From positions 13,268,001-13,332,000 of the forward strand of contig NC_039510.1 of NCBI RefSeq assembly GCF_003672135.1: a DNA stretch of 64,000 bases. Reading direction: 5' to 3'. The position numbers were made by a program, and so were the translations under genes. The notes beneath the pieces were generated by a model, which did not search any database, had not been told where the DNA came from, and was given only the letters and a program-made list of their open reading frames with translations. This DNA is from Ooceraea biroi. Lineage: Eukaryota; Arthropoda; Insecta; Hymenoptera; Formicidae. Shown piece after piece: positions 33,815-47,431 of this stretch. The first letter of the stretch is position 1. Each line of letters begins with the position of its first letter.

Positions 33815-36400
33815 GCGCGCACCCGGCGTCCGCTGCTCGGCGAGCCGATAACGATAACCCTTATATGCGCACGGGACCCGTGGATCGATATTTTATTGTC
33901 AATATTCCGACATTGACATTACTTGCGGCAGCGAGTGCGGTGACCGAGACGCGTGCGACGCTTTTTAACGATCACGTCGAGCACGGGCTGTCCTGGAAAC
34001 GGCGACTTGACGGTGGACCTCTTGGTGGGCGCAAGATTGATCCTTTGTTAGGAAAAATTTTGATATTATGAGGGACATCTAAGCTTAGGATTAAGTGGAA
34101 GAGATTATGTCACGGGAAAGTCCTTTATTACTCGGGCCGCGTGGAACTCGAAAATGCTCGGTATCGTAACATTTCAAGGAAAACGAAAAGTCAGTTCGAA
34201 ATCAGTGAGATATTCCGCGGATGAAAAACAGTCAAGTCAGTTCTCGGTGTATTACACTCGGAGAATATAATATCGGAGAATTTATCGGGCAATAATAAAT
34301 ATTTATCGTTCCGGGTTCATCGCGAAAAATCGAAAGCCGTGTGTATCCGGGCCGCTGAAAACTGCACGGGGCGTTCCTCTGTAAGAACATTGCACTCTCG
34401 GTTGGTACGGGCCGCACAATATATCGCGATATAACGCTGTTTTGATGCCGTCCATCGTGAATAATGAATGGCGGAGGCGTTCGTGGGGCAGAGAAGGAGA
34501 GCGAGGAAGCGAGATAGAGCAAGAGCGAGGAGAGAGGGATCAATACCGATGATGATCGAGAGTAGCGACATGCCTCAGCAGTGGCTCTAAGTTCCTTAGA
34601 GCTGCCGTGCTCGGCTGCGTTTTAGAGCGGTTGTACGGCCGCTGTTCGCGTTTTGCCGTGAATGTTCCGCATGCTAGACGTGCAAAACGTTGACACAATA
34701 TTCATATCGCCGTGAACCGCGAAATTAATGATAGTCGTGACTGTGAATTCGCGAGGACAAGAGTCGCGAGCGCGGCTCGCAAAAAACTCGGGGAGAAAAC
34801 AAAATAAAGTCGAGAAACCAGAAAGGAACGTTGTTTACGTAGAGAGAAAGTTACCGTACTTGAATCGTATATCAGTCGCGAAGACTGCGACTCTATGAAC
34901 TCTTCATTGCGAGAGAGGAGTACTGAAAAGGATTCCTGCATCTAATATACGCTCCTCTCCATTATGTAAGTATTCATTAATTCCTATATCTGGCCTTGAC
35001 TGGATTTTTCGTGCTCACATACGTGGACACGGATGGATGCGGGATTTCGCCATTTATTACAGCCGCAAGGTCATCGACATTCCTGCAATGCGATGTTTTT
35101 CGAAGTCAACGCGCAGAAGGGGCTACTAAATTATCCGCAACAATCGACGCGTCGAGCTGTAAGTTACAGCACTGTCTATCCGTCCGTCGCGTCGATTGGC
35201 GCGGTGATTATTGTTCGGAAGCTGGAAACGTGCTCGCCGCGTCGGGCAGGTCAGGGTGTGTCTGATCCCGCGCGTGCCTGGCATAGTAGCCGAGATAAAA
35301 TCGATCGCGGCGATCGATAATCGGAGGTACACGCGGTGCGATGGAGCTGCCAAGTAAGTCGTACGACAATCAGTGACTCGTAATCAGGCTTGCAGACAAT
35401 GTCTTTTTTTCCCTGAACTTGTAGGATCGCAAGACAGTGTTCCGCGCGGCTAACGCGTGTTAATTTTCTTTAATAAATTGTAGTTTTATTTATCCATTGT
35501 GTCGAAAGTGTCGCGTAATGTTTCGAGTATTTTTTCCTTTGACATTTTCTTCGTTGAAAATTGTCCGTTCTCTTCCAAGCAATGCGAATTTTTGCCGTGG
35601 GTTAAAAAAAGATTCCGATTCGCATTAAATTTTTATGAAATGTCATTAAATTTCATGAACGCGCAAACATGGTTACAGGAGCGCAACGCGCGGCGGGAAA
35701 AAAGAGGCAGTTCTTACGGATGTCGTGAATGAAATACTGCGTATTTATTATTAGCACTTCAGGCGAGTCTCTCTTGCCATTGTTGCAGTTCGCGATAATT
35801 GGCCGCTAATGTGCCTTCTAACACCATGCGCCGAGAGCGACGCGACGATAAAATGCGCGCCGCGCGTATTGTTAACCGATCGGGTCCCGATTCGCGAGCG
35901 ACCCTTTCCACGTTTAATTCCAACAGACACAGGACTTACATCGCTGGGAACGCGCTGGCATCGAGCGGAGATTTTCTCACGCGTAACGGATCGGCGCGAG
36001 CGCGCGTTTGAAGTCGACCGCGTAATTAGTGTTTGACAATCACGCCGAGAGTGTACGGACCTGGCCGTTGCCGCGGAATTGGAATTTCATCGCCTTATTT
36101 CCTAGTATTTCCGATGTAGCTCACGGAGATCTTCGAAACATGGGATGAATTCTGAATATTTCAAAGGAAACACGATGAATGTTTTATTAAATAAGATAAG
36201 CATGTGAAATAAGCCGATATTCATATTTACAACCGAATATGCATCAAGTTTCGTTCGAAATTAATTTAGTTGAAAAACTCGCTCGCGTTAGTTAGCTGCC
36301 TATTAAGAAATATTTAATATTTGCTAAAAGCTCGCGTTGCACAAAAGGAACGTAGACTTTATTAATTAAACTTAAAATCATATTACTTCAGCTTTTGTAT

Positions 36401-39400
36401 ACATTAAATTTACTGTAATTGTTATATCTGTCGTTATGCTTTTTTCTAGGACACGTTCTCCAAATCAAAGAGCCGAAAATATACTGGCGATCGAACTTCA
36501 CAAAACTGATCCGTCAAACAAAGCAACATACAAGCAAATACGAGTAGATTTATTTATCGATCTCCGCGCGTCAGAAAATTTCCGTTTGTAATTACATTAT
36601 TACAGCCACTTGAATCGAGTAAATCGTATCTCTTGCGTACAAGACGCACGTGCTCTTGTCATAAATTTTCAATTACATGTGTGTAAGGAAAATGCATCCT
36701 GTCGGAAAAATACAAATAAAAAATGCGATTAAAACAGCGAATTAAAAATGCGAGAGTAACGTCTCGCTGTGGAACGGATGCAGGCAAAGGTGACACGAAA
36801 TTGTGCCAAGCGGGTTTCGAATTTCAAAATGTGCAGGACCGTAGTAAGTAACGCGGCGCGAGTCACCAGCTTTCTCTCCCTCCTCGCGTCGCAAAAAAAA
36901 GCTTAAAATTCCGCGGCCACGGGATACACCGCGGGCGTAACCGCCGTCTATGATTAATGCCATTGCAGGCAAAACTAACGCTCGTCCATTCCGGGTGTTG
37001 TATAGCACGGTCCGCCTACGGAAAAGCGGAATAAGCGAGCGAGCGAGCGTGCAAGCGAGTGACAAAAAATCGCGGGATGAAATCGAGAGAAATCCCCGAG
37101 GCACGCTCGTCGATTTATTTTGCGTGAAAGTTACCGGCGTAATTTCAGAAAGTTTGAAATCGTTGTACGTGGTCGTTGCGTACATGTATGTATACGTGTA
37201 TATATTGGATGGTACGTGCGTCTGTGTGACGAAAGATATACCACGCTGTTAGTCTCGATCGAGACTCGTTAGATTAGCTCGCGTCGCGCGTTCAATCGGA
37301 TCGGATTTGGTAATCCGTGATGCAAGCGGGAAAACAAACGTTGCCTTGTTGCGCAGCGCGGCGAGTCGATTTGTAAGTGTAACTCTTTTTCCAAGAACGA
37401 CACGATTTTTAAATTATTATTCGATCATAGTGCGATCGGAGCTTGCCACGCGCGTGGTTGCAGTTACCGTACGGACGTGCCACGTTTAATCGATATCTAA
37501 GCATGAAAGCGTGCTCGTCAGCGTTACGGTTGCAGAAACTGCAGCCGCGGATTATGAGCGATTATGATAATTAAAAAGCTCGTGCCCATATTTTCTGGGA
37601 AAAGATCGATCTCCCTGCGAACTGACATAATTCACTTCAGGGAGATCTTTCGCAATCGTAATCTTTCAATTGCACGTCACCGACATTCCACCCCGGTGCA
37701 ATTTACATTATTTCCGCGATTTTCACTGTTTGCAGTGTGAAAATAGAAAACGATTAAAGCCATAATATGTCCAGGGCTGTGCCCATCTACGTGGAAAAAA
37801 GCGTAAGCGGTTTATAAGCGGCGTAAATTATATCTCCGTGCGACGATGGAATGTCGTTAATTAAAAACGCAAATAGCGGTCGATCGATTTACCCGTCGTG
37901 GGCGACACCAAAGATTAAAGGCCCATAAAGTCTACCGGTGCTGCAGAATGCTAGCGAAACGGCTACGCGCGAGATTGTACGTTAGGAGCGCGATTATGCG
38001 ATCTCGAGAACGTGGAATAGACGAGATCATCCATTTAGGCGGACATGCGAGTGCGAAAGTAACATTTCACCAATCAAACATTTGTCCGTGTCATAATAAT
38101 TACAAATATCTACACGATTCGCAGCTCCGCGCTGATTGCACCTTCCAGCATAAGGTGTCTTCTCACTATCGCGTTGAAATATTTAAGTAGAAAATTTTAT
38201 GGATGTTTTTCACATTTATGTGATACATTTTGTACGCGTTACATTTATGCGATCTTTATAGTGAACCGGTTGAGGTTTCAATTCCGCTTAGATTACGGGA
38301 TAAAATAATTGCAATACACGGGAAACGTCATAAAAACAGTGCATATATCGTCGAATAAGTAACGCAAGTTTTCTTAATTACTTTTTATACTAAAATGTGA
38401 AAAAGTCGCGATATTAGAGGCAAATAATGTAGAGCGTTTCATGGTAGGAGCAATTAAGCTGTTCCGCTTTAAGGAAAACTACATATTAATTACTACTATT
38501 AAAAGAGAAACTCAAACGGAAGCAGGTGGCGTTACAGCATTTTTAATAATGTCACCCGAGACATCTTCGCGAGGCATTGGTCACGGGAATCAAGGTCTAG
38601 ATTGCAAATTCGATTACGGTACTCGTTACACAGCGCGACCTGAGTTTATTGTCGCACGGTCGGGGCATGCGAGAATGCGAGAGATCTCTCCCGAATCACC
38701 GTTTCTCTAAGCAAAGTTGACTCGCGGTGTCTAATTGCCGCTAATTGCACACGTATGCGTTTCACATGAGCGGAAGACCTACCGGGTCTTTCCTCTCGGA
38801 GCGAAGATCCCAATCCGCGATTATTATCGCGAGATCGCGCGAGCGCTCCAATTATTAATAAAGTGCGCTCGGCTTCGGTATAATTAACTAAAGCTTAATT
38901 CGGCCATGTTTCCGCGCCTGTGTTGAGGTATTTCAGACTAATACAGGATGTCCTGGAAACATGAGCTCTCCGATCGAATTGCTGGAGCGGTTTGTAGTGC
39001 CGGGATTTAAATAAACTTTGCTAAAATGTCAAAGCGCGCTGGTAGAGCTATTCACGAGTGATTGGCATTGCGAGACTTATCGTATCGAACGAATATTTTC
39101 GAATGCAACGAGACGACGAGAATCGTTTATCGTTTATCTAGGTTCGGTTATTAGGTAGTGCACTTCACTATCGCGGAATATTAGTTTAAGAAATAGGCTT
39201 CAATCGTTAAGATAGATAATGTCAAATAATTAACAAGCGCGACGAGTCCTCGTTTAAGATTCTTCCCGCGGCAGGAAACTCCGCCAAACGCTGGAATATT
39301 CCGTTTAAAACTTGGTCGAGGCTTCTGAGACAGCTCATATTATTCCTCGTGGAATTTCGCGTGAAACTCTTGTTTACCGGGCATCTTTGTATCCGGACGA

Positions 39401-42400
39401 ACGAAAAAAGGATTGATACTTGATGGCACTTCGGGGAGAGGGAGCAATGATTTTGCAGCGTGTAAAACGAGGGAAGGAAGAGTCTCTTCTGTAGTACGTT
39501 GCGAGCTAAGCTGCAGCGTTGTTGCCGTCAGATTATCGATCGGCACGAAGCTTTTTTCCCTGATTCGCTATATCTAGCCTGGAAATTCACTCGATTCACA
39601 GGAACGACTAGTCCGATATCCTTCCATCCATCGGAGCCATTCGTCAAACGCGTCGAAAGATAGAAAATGATCAGTCACCAGCGAAACACGCTGCAACGTA
39701 AGACGAATAGATTATCCGCGAAAATTTATTGTGTGATATGATTAAGTTAATCGCTCTTTCCGAGAAAGAGAAGGATTTCCTTGGTCGATCATGAAATCGC
39801 GTTCAATGTCGCGTAATTCTGGCGGAGAGCTTAAAAGAGACCGCGAATCGGAAATAACGCGCCGTTAATATTTGAGCCCTTCAAAAGAAAATTGAGTTTA
39901 GTCGAAGTAGACAGAATTTTGGAAATTACGTTAAAACAGTACTTTCAGTATCTCCGTGGAAATTCGCTTCTGTTTCCAAGTTCGGTCGGAATCCTTGAAA
40001 ACACGTGGTTTATATTTGCTCGTGTCGCGTGTTTCTTTCCGTAATTTCTTCAGAATGGAAGCATTTTGATAGATGGAAAACGGCAGGTTTTCTCACTGCT
40101 GCAGAATATAGAAATCTGTATAAGCGCAAATCAGAATAAATCCAGAAAGTCTGCAACATTTTCGTTCTCACAGTTTTCGAAAGCGCGTCATGACAGATGT
40201 GGCCGTTCGTTAAAAAAACATAAAGTTGCGTAATACAAAAAAAATAAAATCAGCCAATTCCATGCGCTACTTTTTCGTGCGGTTTTGCTTGCACGCGACT
40301 AAAAATCCTTCGGGTCAATTTTAAAGTGATTACTCGTCTCTCGCGGATCTTTGCAGACTGACGTAATTTCGTCTGTTCCATGCAATTTAACCGTCGAACC
40401 CGGATACAGCCAAAAAAGACTTACGTGAATAACAGATAATTAATCTCCATGATAGAAACAGCCGAGAATAACTCTTTTCATAAATATCAATAAAAAGCAT
40501 TAAACTATAACCGAACATGCATACGCATACGTATACAATTTTGCATTGAAAATGACTGAAGAATTGCGCATCCAACTGCAAGAATTCATTCAATATCTTC
40601 TCACATAAAATCACTGTGACTAATCGGACACTGGGTATAGAAAGGTCAGTGCCACGCTTGCAGAATCAGCGGCATAGTTTGGAAAACCATGGTGTAACGA
40701 ACATCGTAAAGGGAATAATGGTCAAACGCCTCTCGTGCCATACGCTATCGCGTCCGGCTGCGCGATATCTGGCCGCGATTGGAATTAATTCTCGCGGGAC
40801 GCGTGGCGTTCGTGCACGCGAGACCTGCGAAACGGCGAGAAAACACCTGTCGATCCCTCGGCGAAACGCTCTTTTCAAATCGATCGTCGTGCGATTCAAT
40901 TTAGCGCGAATGAATGCTGCCGTCCCGGTATCGGCCCGTTCACAAAGTGTACCGTGCACCGTGTTACAGCCATGTATGCCGGTAGCGTACACACATCGCT
41001 TACACCATAACGTTCTCCAACTCCTCACGGTGGACACATTTGTTCGTTAATTCAGACGACGCAGGTATAGCATCAGTTATTTTGCGTATTGTATTGTATA
41101 AGCCCCGTCGAGTATCTACCGTAATTTTAATAATAATGCGCGAGATACGTGCACATTGCAGGAAATGGCACATGACATGAGATCGTGGTTGATGTGACTC
41201 AGCGCCATGATTATGGCAGATGACGAATTCGGTATCTTTGCTATACACTTTTCCCCGTCTTTCCTGTTTCCTTCCTTTTCTTTATGGCTTTTGTGTTGCG
41301 ATTACTTCATTTGATACATTCATTTGCGTTTCTTGTCTGCCTTGCCCCGTGCGCCTTTTCTTTCTCTTTCCTCTGCTGAATTATATTGATTTGCATCACC
41401 CGGGGCGATCTTAAGAGCTACGGCGGAATAAATTATTATCCTCGTTCCGTTCAATTCGTTCCATCAGTCTGTTGCATTTCCGCTTCTTCCGCCTAATCTC
41501 GCAAAATTTATTACGTATAACCCTTTGCGATTTGCAAACCCCATTGTTCCATGGACTTCTCACTTATTCCATCGCGCGCGTATCGCACGTGTGCGGCCCA
41601 TCTGCGCGGAAACACGCACGGGGTGGAAACTTCATCTCCAAAATATATCGCGTAAGCGTTTTAATTAAGGCACATGATGCCGGGGCCGCTATAGATATTC
41701 CTGGGTATCGACTGCGCGCTCCGAGAGCTGTCCATTAAAATATTCAAGATCTGCACTTTTTGACGATCGCGAGGCTCCCCCTCGCGTGTCCCCCTTTCAC
41801 CGCCGAAAAATCAATTTCACTGGTCGTGTGACGTCAGCGAATCGAACGAGGATTCGGGGGTGCGTTGTCGTTCGTTCGGTTTGTGTGCCGGCCTGAAACT
41901 TCGGCATGTAAATTTGTCCCGCGGGGGTGTCGCTCGCGCGGTCAGAACGGGGGCGGCGATGTCGCCAACGGCGAACGTATTTTTGCGGGATGATCCGCAT
42001 GCCCGCGAGAGACTGCGCGCATTTTTCCCTTCGGTTGAACGACACCGAGACGAAGCCGCGTTTGTTTCCTTCGCCGAATAATTTATTCTCGGTAATATTT
42101 TAACACACGCAAAATGCACGCACACACGCGCGTGTTCTACGATTTCTCATTTCTCACGAGACTTCTGAATCGAGGAAAGAATAATAATGAAGTTGAAGTC
42201 AGACTTGGACTTCATTTCAAACGTGTTTCTCGTGAAAGAAAAATTTTTATTTCATGCAAATCGTTTTATGTGTCAACTCTTTGGCGTAAAAAGAAATGTG
42301 TTTTGATTTGGAGGAACTTTAAAGGTTTGATGGATCCGCAAAGTGTCAAGGATAAAACGATAGTGCTACTGGATATTCTCATCAGGATTGATGCATAAGG

Positions 42401-44300
42401 ATAAAATCATATTTATGAAGATTATCTCGATAATTTATCGTATGACATTCTAGCATATTTGTTGATATTTGTCTCGTCGTCAGGTCACTCGTAATTTACT
42501 GCCGGCAGAAGTTTTTACATTATATTCGTATTACTGTCAGACACAATCATCGCAGGAAAATCATGTATAATGAATGTCAAGAATAAACCTAGCATAAAGA
42601 ATACATGAAATAAAAATATAGAGATTTAATCCATAGTAAACGATTTATGAAAAAGCGAAGTCCACTAAATTGTCATAAAATCGTGTTATTACGCGACGTT
42701 GCGCATTTCAGTCCCTCGGTGCTTCGATATTTTATTTAGCTTAGCATGTATTGACACGCACGCGCACACATACACATACGTGCAAATCGTATATTAGAAA
42801 CAGATACCCGTTTATGTTCGCTTACATTTGTCCACCGATTGGTTTCCTCGTGCAGTTAATCTCTTATCGACAATATTGCATTTTATTTCTTATTCCTTTT
42901 ATGCTACCTTTATTGTCCGTGGTGTCTCGTCCGTTTTCCCTTCCCATCGATCCCGTCCTATCCCACGGGAGCCCCCCTTCACGTTCACGACGATCGCGAA
43001 TTGGCTCGCTAAAAGCGAAACTTCTCCCATTTAACCAATGTCAGTTCGCCTTTCGTGACGATAGAAAGCCCGTAAGATTTATGTAAAAGCGCAATGTCTG
43101 CGTCAGCTTTTGCGAGGCAATAATTCTCCCCGCAACGGTTACACTGCGGAATGCAACCGCAAAATGTGACCCTCCCATTGTATTTCCGTAGCTTCTGTCT
43201 CGGAAGAGAGATGCGACGTTGCTCCGAAAAATCATAAAGTACCAATCGATTTCTCGGAAATATCAGAGATGCAACAGCGTGCAATGTGTAACACGATTAG
43301 AGGTAATCTCATTTGTTACGACTTATTGTTGAAAACGATATTTTAATCTAACTACTCTCCATCTCTCGCGTGTCTTTTAGAATGTCGTACATACCACCGC
43401 ATCGAATTTATACCTCGGGGATACCCGCTTTGCGTTCACGCTGTATTATAGGTACATTACGCGCGTAATTGAAACACTAGCCGGAAGTTACAAAAGAAAC
43501 GCGCTCGTTGCCGCGGCTTGCCGGACAGTTTGGCAGCGGTCAATGGCGGGAATTAATATCGCAAATTTCAAGCGACGTTAAATGAAAATCGCGACGAGCT
43601 TTTTACCGCAATCTAATGTCATAAAACTGCTGCGATAAAGCAGCCGCAAACCGGGCGCACTCGCTCGCTTTATCGCGAATACATGTCCGCTCGGCTGGAT
43701 GTGCGGACACGAACGCGTAGCGTTTTCGAGCATCGCGATTAATAATGCGACCGCAAACACCAAAGCGTCCGTTATAATAATGTGTGCGAGCGAGTTCAGC
43801 GTAGAGTGCTATCGAGAGTGTGCAGTCAATTATTCTTGCTCTTATCGACTCCCTTGAAAATTCAAAGACGCTCGTTCGGCGCGCCTGTAAATTTCATGAA
43901 CCCGAGAATGTATAAGTGACGCGGCACGGTATCGTGATCGGAGGTCAGTCAAGGGGAATTTCCTGTGAAATTAATTTCAGGACGGCGGATATACATCCCC
44001 GAATACCGGAGAATACCGCAAAGTCGTACGAGTACCTCATTTCTGACAACTGTAGGCCGGACAATCGTCACGTTTCAACGCTAAAATGCTTTAAACAATA
44101 GCGTAAAAGAAAATTCCGATATCCCGGAAATGCAACAAGCGTATAAAGAAACACGTTGTAGAATAAATTGAAACAACACGATCACAAGTGGAACGTAGTC
44201 TACGTAGTCACAGACGGCTGACGCCGAGCCCGGTGCTCGAAGGAAAACTTGATCGTCGAAGATTTGATAGGAAAGCAGTTCTCTTAAATTTCGTATGTAC
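36401..44300. other. Spacer without recognised gene
   Basis: All frames are short and show no family features. There is a CA-rich run at 42758-42780 and a small hairpin (ATCTCCCTG / CAGGGAGAT) at 37609-37646. Nothing else stands out. Confidence 0.4.
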
Positions 44301-47241
44301 TCTTCCTGTGCCTTTGTAGAATTACATCTGGTATACCGTTTGTTTTACATGTTCCGCGTTGCTTCGGGGGTTCCGGAAATTCCTCGACTCGGGTCTGCTT
44401 TCTCGAAGCAGCCTAAAATAACGTAGAGGGCTGCAGTTTGCGCGCTCGCGATCGCAAGGAGCAGGGACAGAGAAAGGGGTTGTTGCTTGCGCGCGCGGGG
44501 GTGATACATGCACGGCGGGCGGGAGCGGATTGATAAAGGGGTGGTGCGCGCTCGAAACGGAGAAAGGGAGGAGGGTGTCTCGACGGAGGCGGAAGAGGAG
44601 GTGGCGGTCGGTGGTGGAAAGCACCGACGGAAGAGGTGGTCGTGTTGGTAGTGGTGGCACGAGCGCCGACGGTAGTGGAAAGGGATTGTTTGAGAGCATC
44701 GATGAGGCAGACGGGGCCACTTGCCTCCGCTCGACACCCCTTTACACACGCCTACCCTCCCCCGTCCTCCCCCTCTCTGTCTTTGTCTTTCCCCTGTCAT
44801 CGCTGACGTCACTAGGCGGTACATACTTTTAAACGAATAATGCGAATTGATTTCGCGATTGTCGTCGGCACCGGCTCGCCGATACGATTTTCTGTCCCCC
44901 TTTTCTTTTTTTTTCTATATCGCGGGCTCTCGTATGGACGTTGATACGTATCGAGCGATACTTTTCGAAGCGCTATAGAAACGGAGAGACTGGAGACACA
45001 GCACGACGATATACTGCGGTACGTTTATTAAAACGGAAATCAATTCTGGGAAGAGAGACAAAAAGTAATCATTAATTGAATTGGACTGATAAATAGAAAA
45101 ACTGGCGACGGGAAGTATTCCGCAACGGCACTTCCGTTCAGAAAACCACCAAGAGAAAGTTTGAGCTTTTTCAATTTACCCTATTTACATAATGCAAGAA
45201 CGTTACTTGAAAAGTATACTATCTTCATGGAGAGATACATTAATGAGTACACCAACACGTAATCAGAATACATAATAGTACGTGTTCCGCCGAGTGTGCA
45301 GAGTAAGCGCAATAACCATCCTGACGTCGAGTTCAGGTGCACCGTTCCCTTTTCGATGACACGACGAGGGCTCGTGTTTCATTCCGCTTTACCGCGACGC
45401 TATACGCCGTCGATGATTGTTGTCAGTTACACGCGCCGCTAATTAAAAACAATACGATCCGTCGGATCCCGGCAAAGTAAAGCGTCACGGCGATAACGTT
45501 GTACTTCGGCCAAAAGCAATTAAATCGCCGCGTACAACACAACGTGTGTTGCCACTTTACCATGACTTTTCTACGTGAGCACGCGCGCGCGCACGCCAGA
45601 AAAACCATTCATCGCGCGAGAGCGAGCGGCTCTTTTGGCAGCTCGGGTACACACGTACGCCGGAAGGCCAAAGAGCAGCGACATGATTCATTTTCCTCTC
45701 TCTCTTTTTTCCTCTTTTTTTTCCACCTGCTCGTCCCGCGTGCGCCCACTCTTTCTCAACGGCTCTCTGCACGGGCCACTCTGACACACAACACGGACAC
45801 ACAACACATACACACAATATGCAAACTAGCGCGCGCGCACGCATCGAGCGTGAGAAGCAGCGTGCCGCATAATCGGCCCTCATTAATTCGTCGTGCGCGC
45901 GAGGAGAGGGAGAGGAAGGGCCACGTGCCCTCACGTACGCTACCGACTTGCCGCCCTTAACTCTCCCGTGGCCGACATCGCACGTATAGACCGGCTGAAT
46001 GGAATCGTCGATCTGAACTTTTACGATTTCGAGAGGGATGCTTTCTTGGGGATGAGGAAGATGATTGTTTTGGCGCGACTTGATAGTTTTTGATGTAGGA
46101 TGAGGGAAGTATAAAGTGGTGGAATGGAAAGAGTTGGATATGATACATGCATGTGATAGCGAAAAGTTCTGTCGAGGGAGCAAGAAGAAAGAAACGTACA
46201 TGTGGCTTTCTGATTTTTTAAAAAAGAGATAGTAAATTGAATGAAGCATGACTCTTTTATTAACTCTTTTGTGAACATTCTGAATTGAGTATTTCGAGTA
46301 TTTTAGTGCGATTATCGGATTAACGTTATTTCATTGGAATCTATTCGAGCGTCATATCGATATATTGCATTATCGGGCTATTATTCAAGATTCAAAATAG
46401 ACATGTGACACCAATGACTCAATATTTCCAAGTACGATTCTAAACGTTACGTGAGACTCGCACGCGCTCTCGTGTTCGTTGAAAAATGTATCGTGTTATA
46501 TTTACGGCGTATTTCCTGTTTCTCTCGTTAAGCAAATATTTCGTCATCGCGAATGAAGAATCAAACGCGAGCCCACATTTATGGTTTTGAAAATTTGAAA
46601 ATGAATTTGTTTGAAACCGCTTTCAACAAAAAACAGTTTCCTAACTTCAGGCACCAAGTCTTGCGTGCAGATTTAGAAATTGTTCTGTCCGACTGGCGCA
46701 TTTAGTGTTTAAAATTGTTCTAGCGCAAAGAGGAAGAGAGCGGAGGCTTTCCGCGTTATATAAAATACATTGACACTTTGCTTTTATTATTTAAACGTTC
46801 GGAGTCGCTCCGGTTGTCGTTCTAAAAGGGGGAGGAGCCGATAACATCGTTATTCGTCTTTCCTTCGTTCGGCCGGCCGAGTGGGCGACACCGTCGTCTC
46901 ACGGATACGTTAAATAGATTAATCGCTTATGACGCATCGATCGCTACTAGCGGGCGTCTCCGCTCCTTTTCCTCGTCGGGAAATTGCTATCACTCTTTGA
47001 GAATTAAACTTAGCTTTGGTTCACCGCGCCGCTTCGAAGAGACAACCGGCAGGAAGGTGGACTCAGAAACGAGACTCATTGCTCCAACAGGAAGAATGAA
47101 AAAACGTAAAATGCCTCATGTGACGTAAGCATATAAAACGTGTTTTGCAGACACTTTTCAGAATTAATCGCGAGAATGTCCTGTTAATTGAATACTAAAG
47201 GATTTTCATGAACTTGTAATACGGAAAGCCTGAATCAATTT
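44301..47241. other. Spacer with a G-rich block
   Basis: 44460-44720 is G-rich on the + strand (GGAGG/GGTGG units). 45780-45820 is ACA/CA-rich. I recognise no exon. Confidence 0.4.
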
Positions 47242-47431
47242 AGAAAAAAAAAGAATTCGAACATATTTATTATAATATAATACATAAATTTACAAGATCC
47301 GCTTTAGAGCTGTGACTTGATAAATAAGCTTAAAGAGAGAAAAAAAAGAATTCAAACATATTTATTATAATATAATACATAAATTTACAAGATCCGCTTT
47401 AGAGCTGTGACTTGATAAATAAGCTTAAAAT
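47242..47431. repeat. Tandem duplication, 2 x 95 bp
   Basis: GAATTC at 47253 and 47348 start nearly identical copies. Both run through ACATATTTATTATAATATAA, CAAGATCCGCTTTAGAGCTG and GATAAATAAGCTTAAA. One substitution is visible in the start of the unit (GAATTCG versus GAATTCA), so the duplication is recent. Confidence 0.95.

Larger units (their letters stand above)
29471..36400. other. Spacer without recognised gene
   Basis: Apart from the candidate micro-exon at 30087-30145, I see only AT/GC-mixed spacer, a C11 run at 30374-30384, and a degenerate ACTCGA-type short tandem array at 33739-33814. Confidence 0.4.

Noticed and set aside
37609..37646. Short hairpin ATCTCCCTG / CAGGGAGAT considered as a terminator or miRNA precursor
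   Set aside because: A 9-bp stem with a 20-base loop is too short and common in 64 kb to support either.
45557..46249. 230-codon minus-strand open frame
   Set aside because: Low-complexity, with CA and purine-run translation; no conserved feature.
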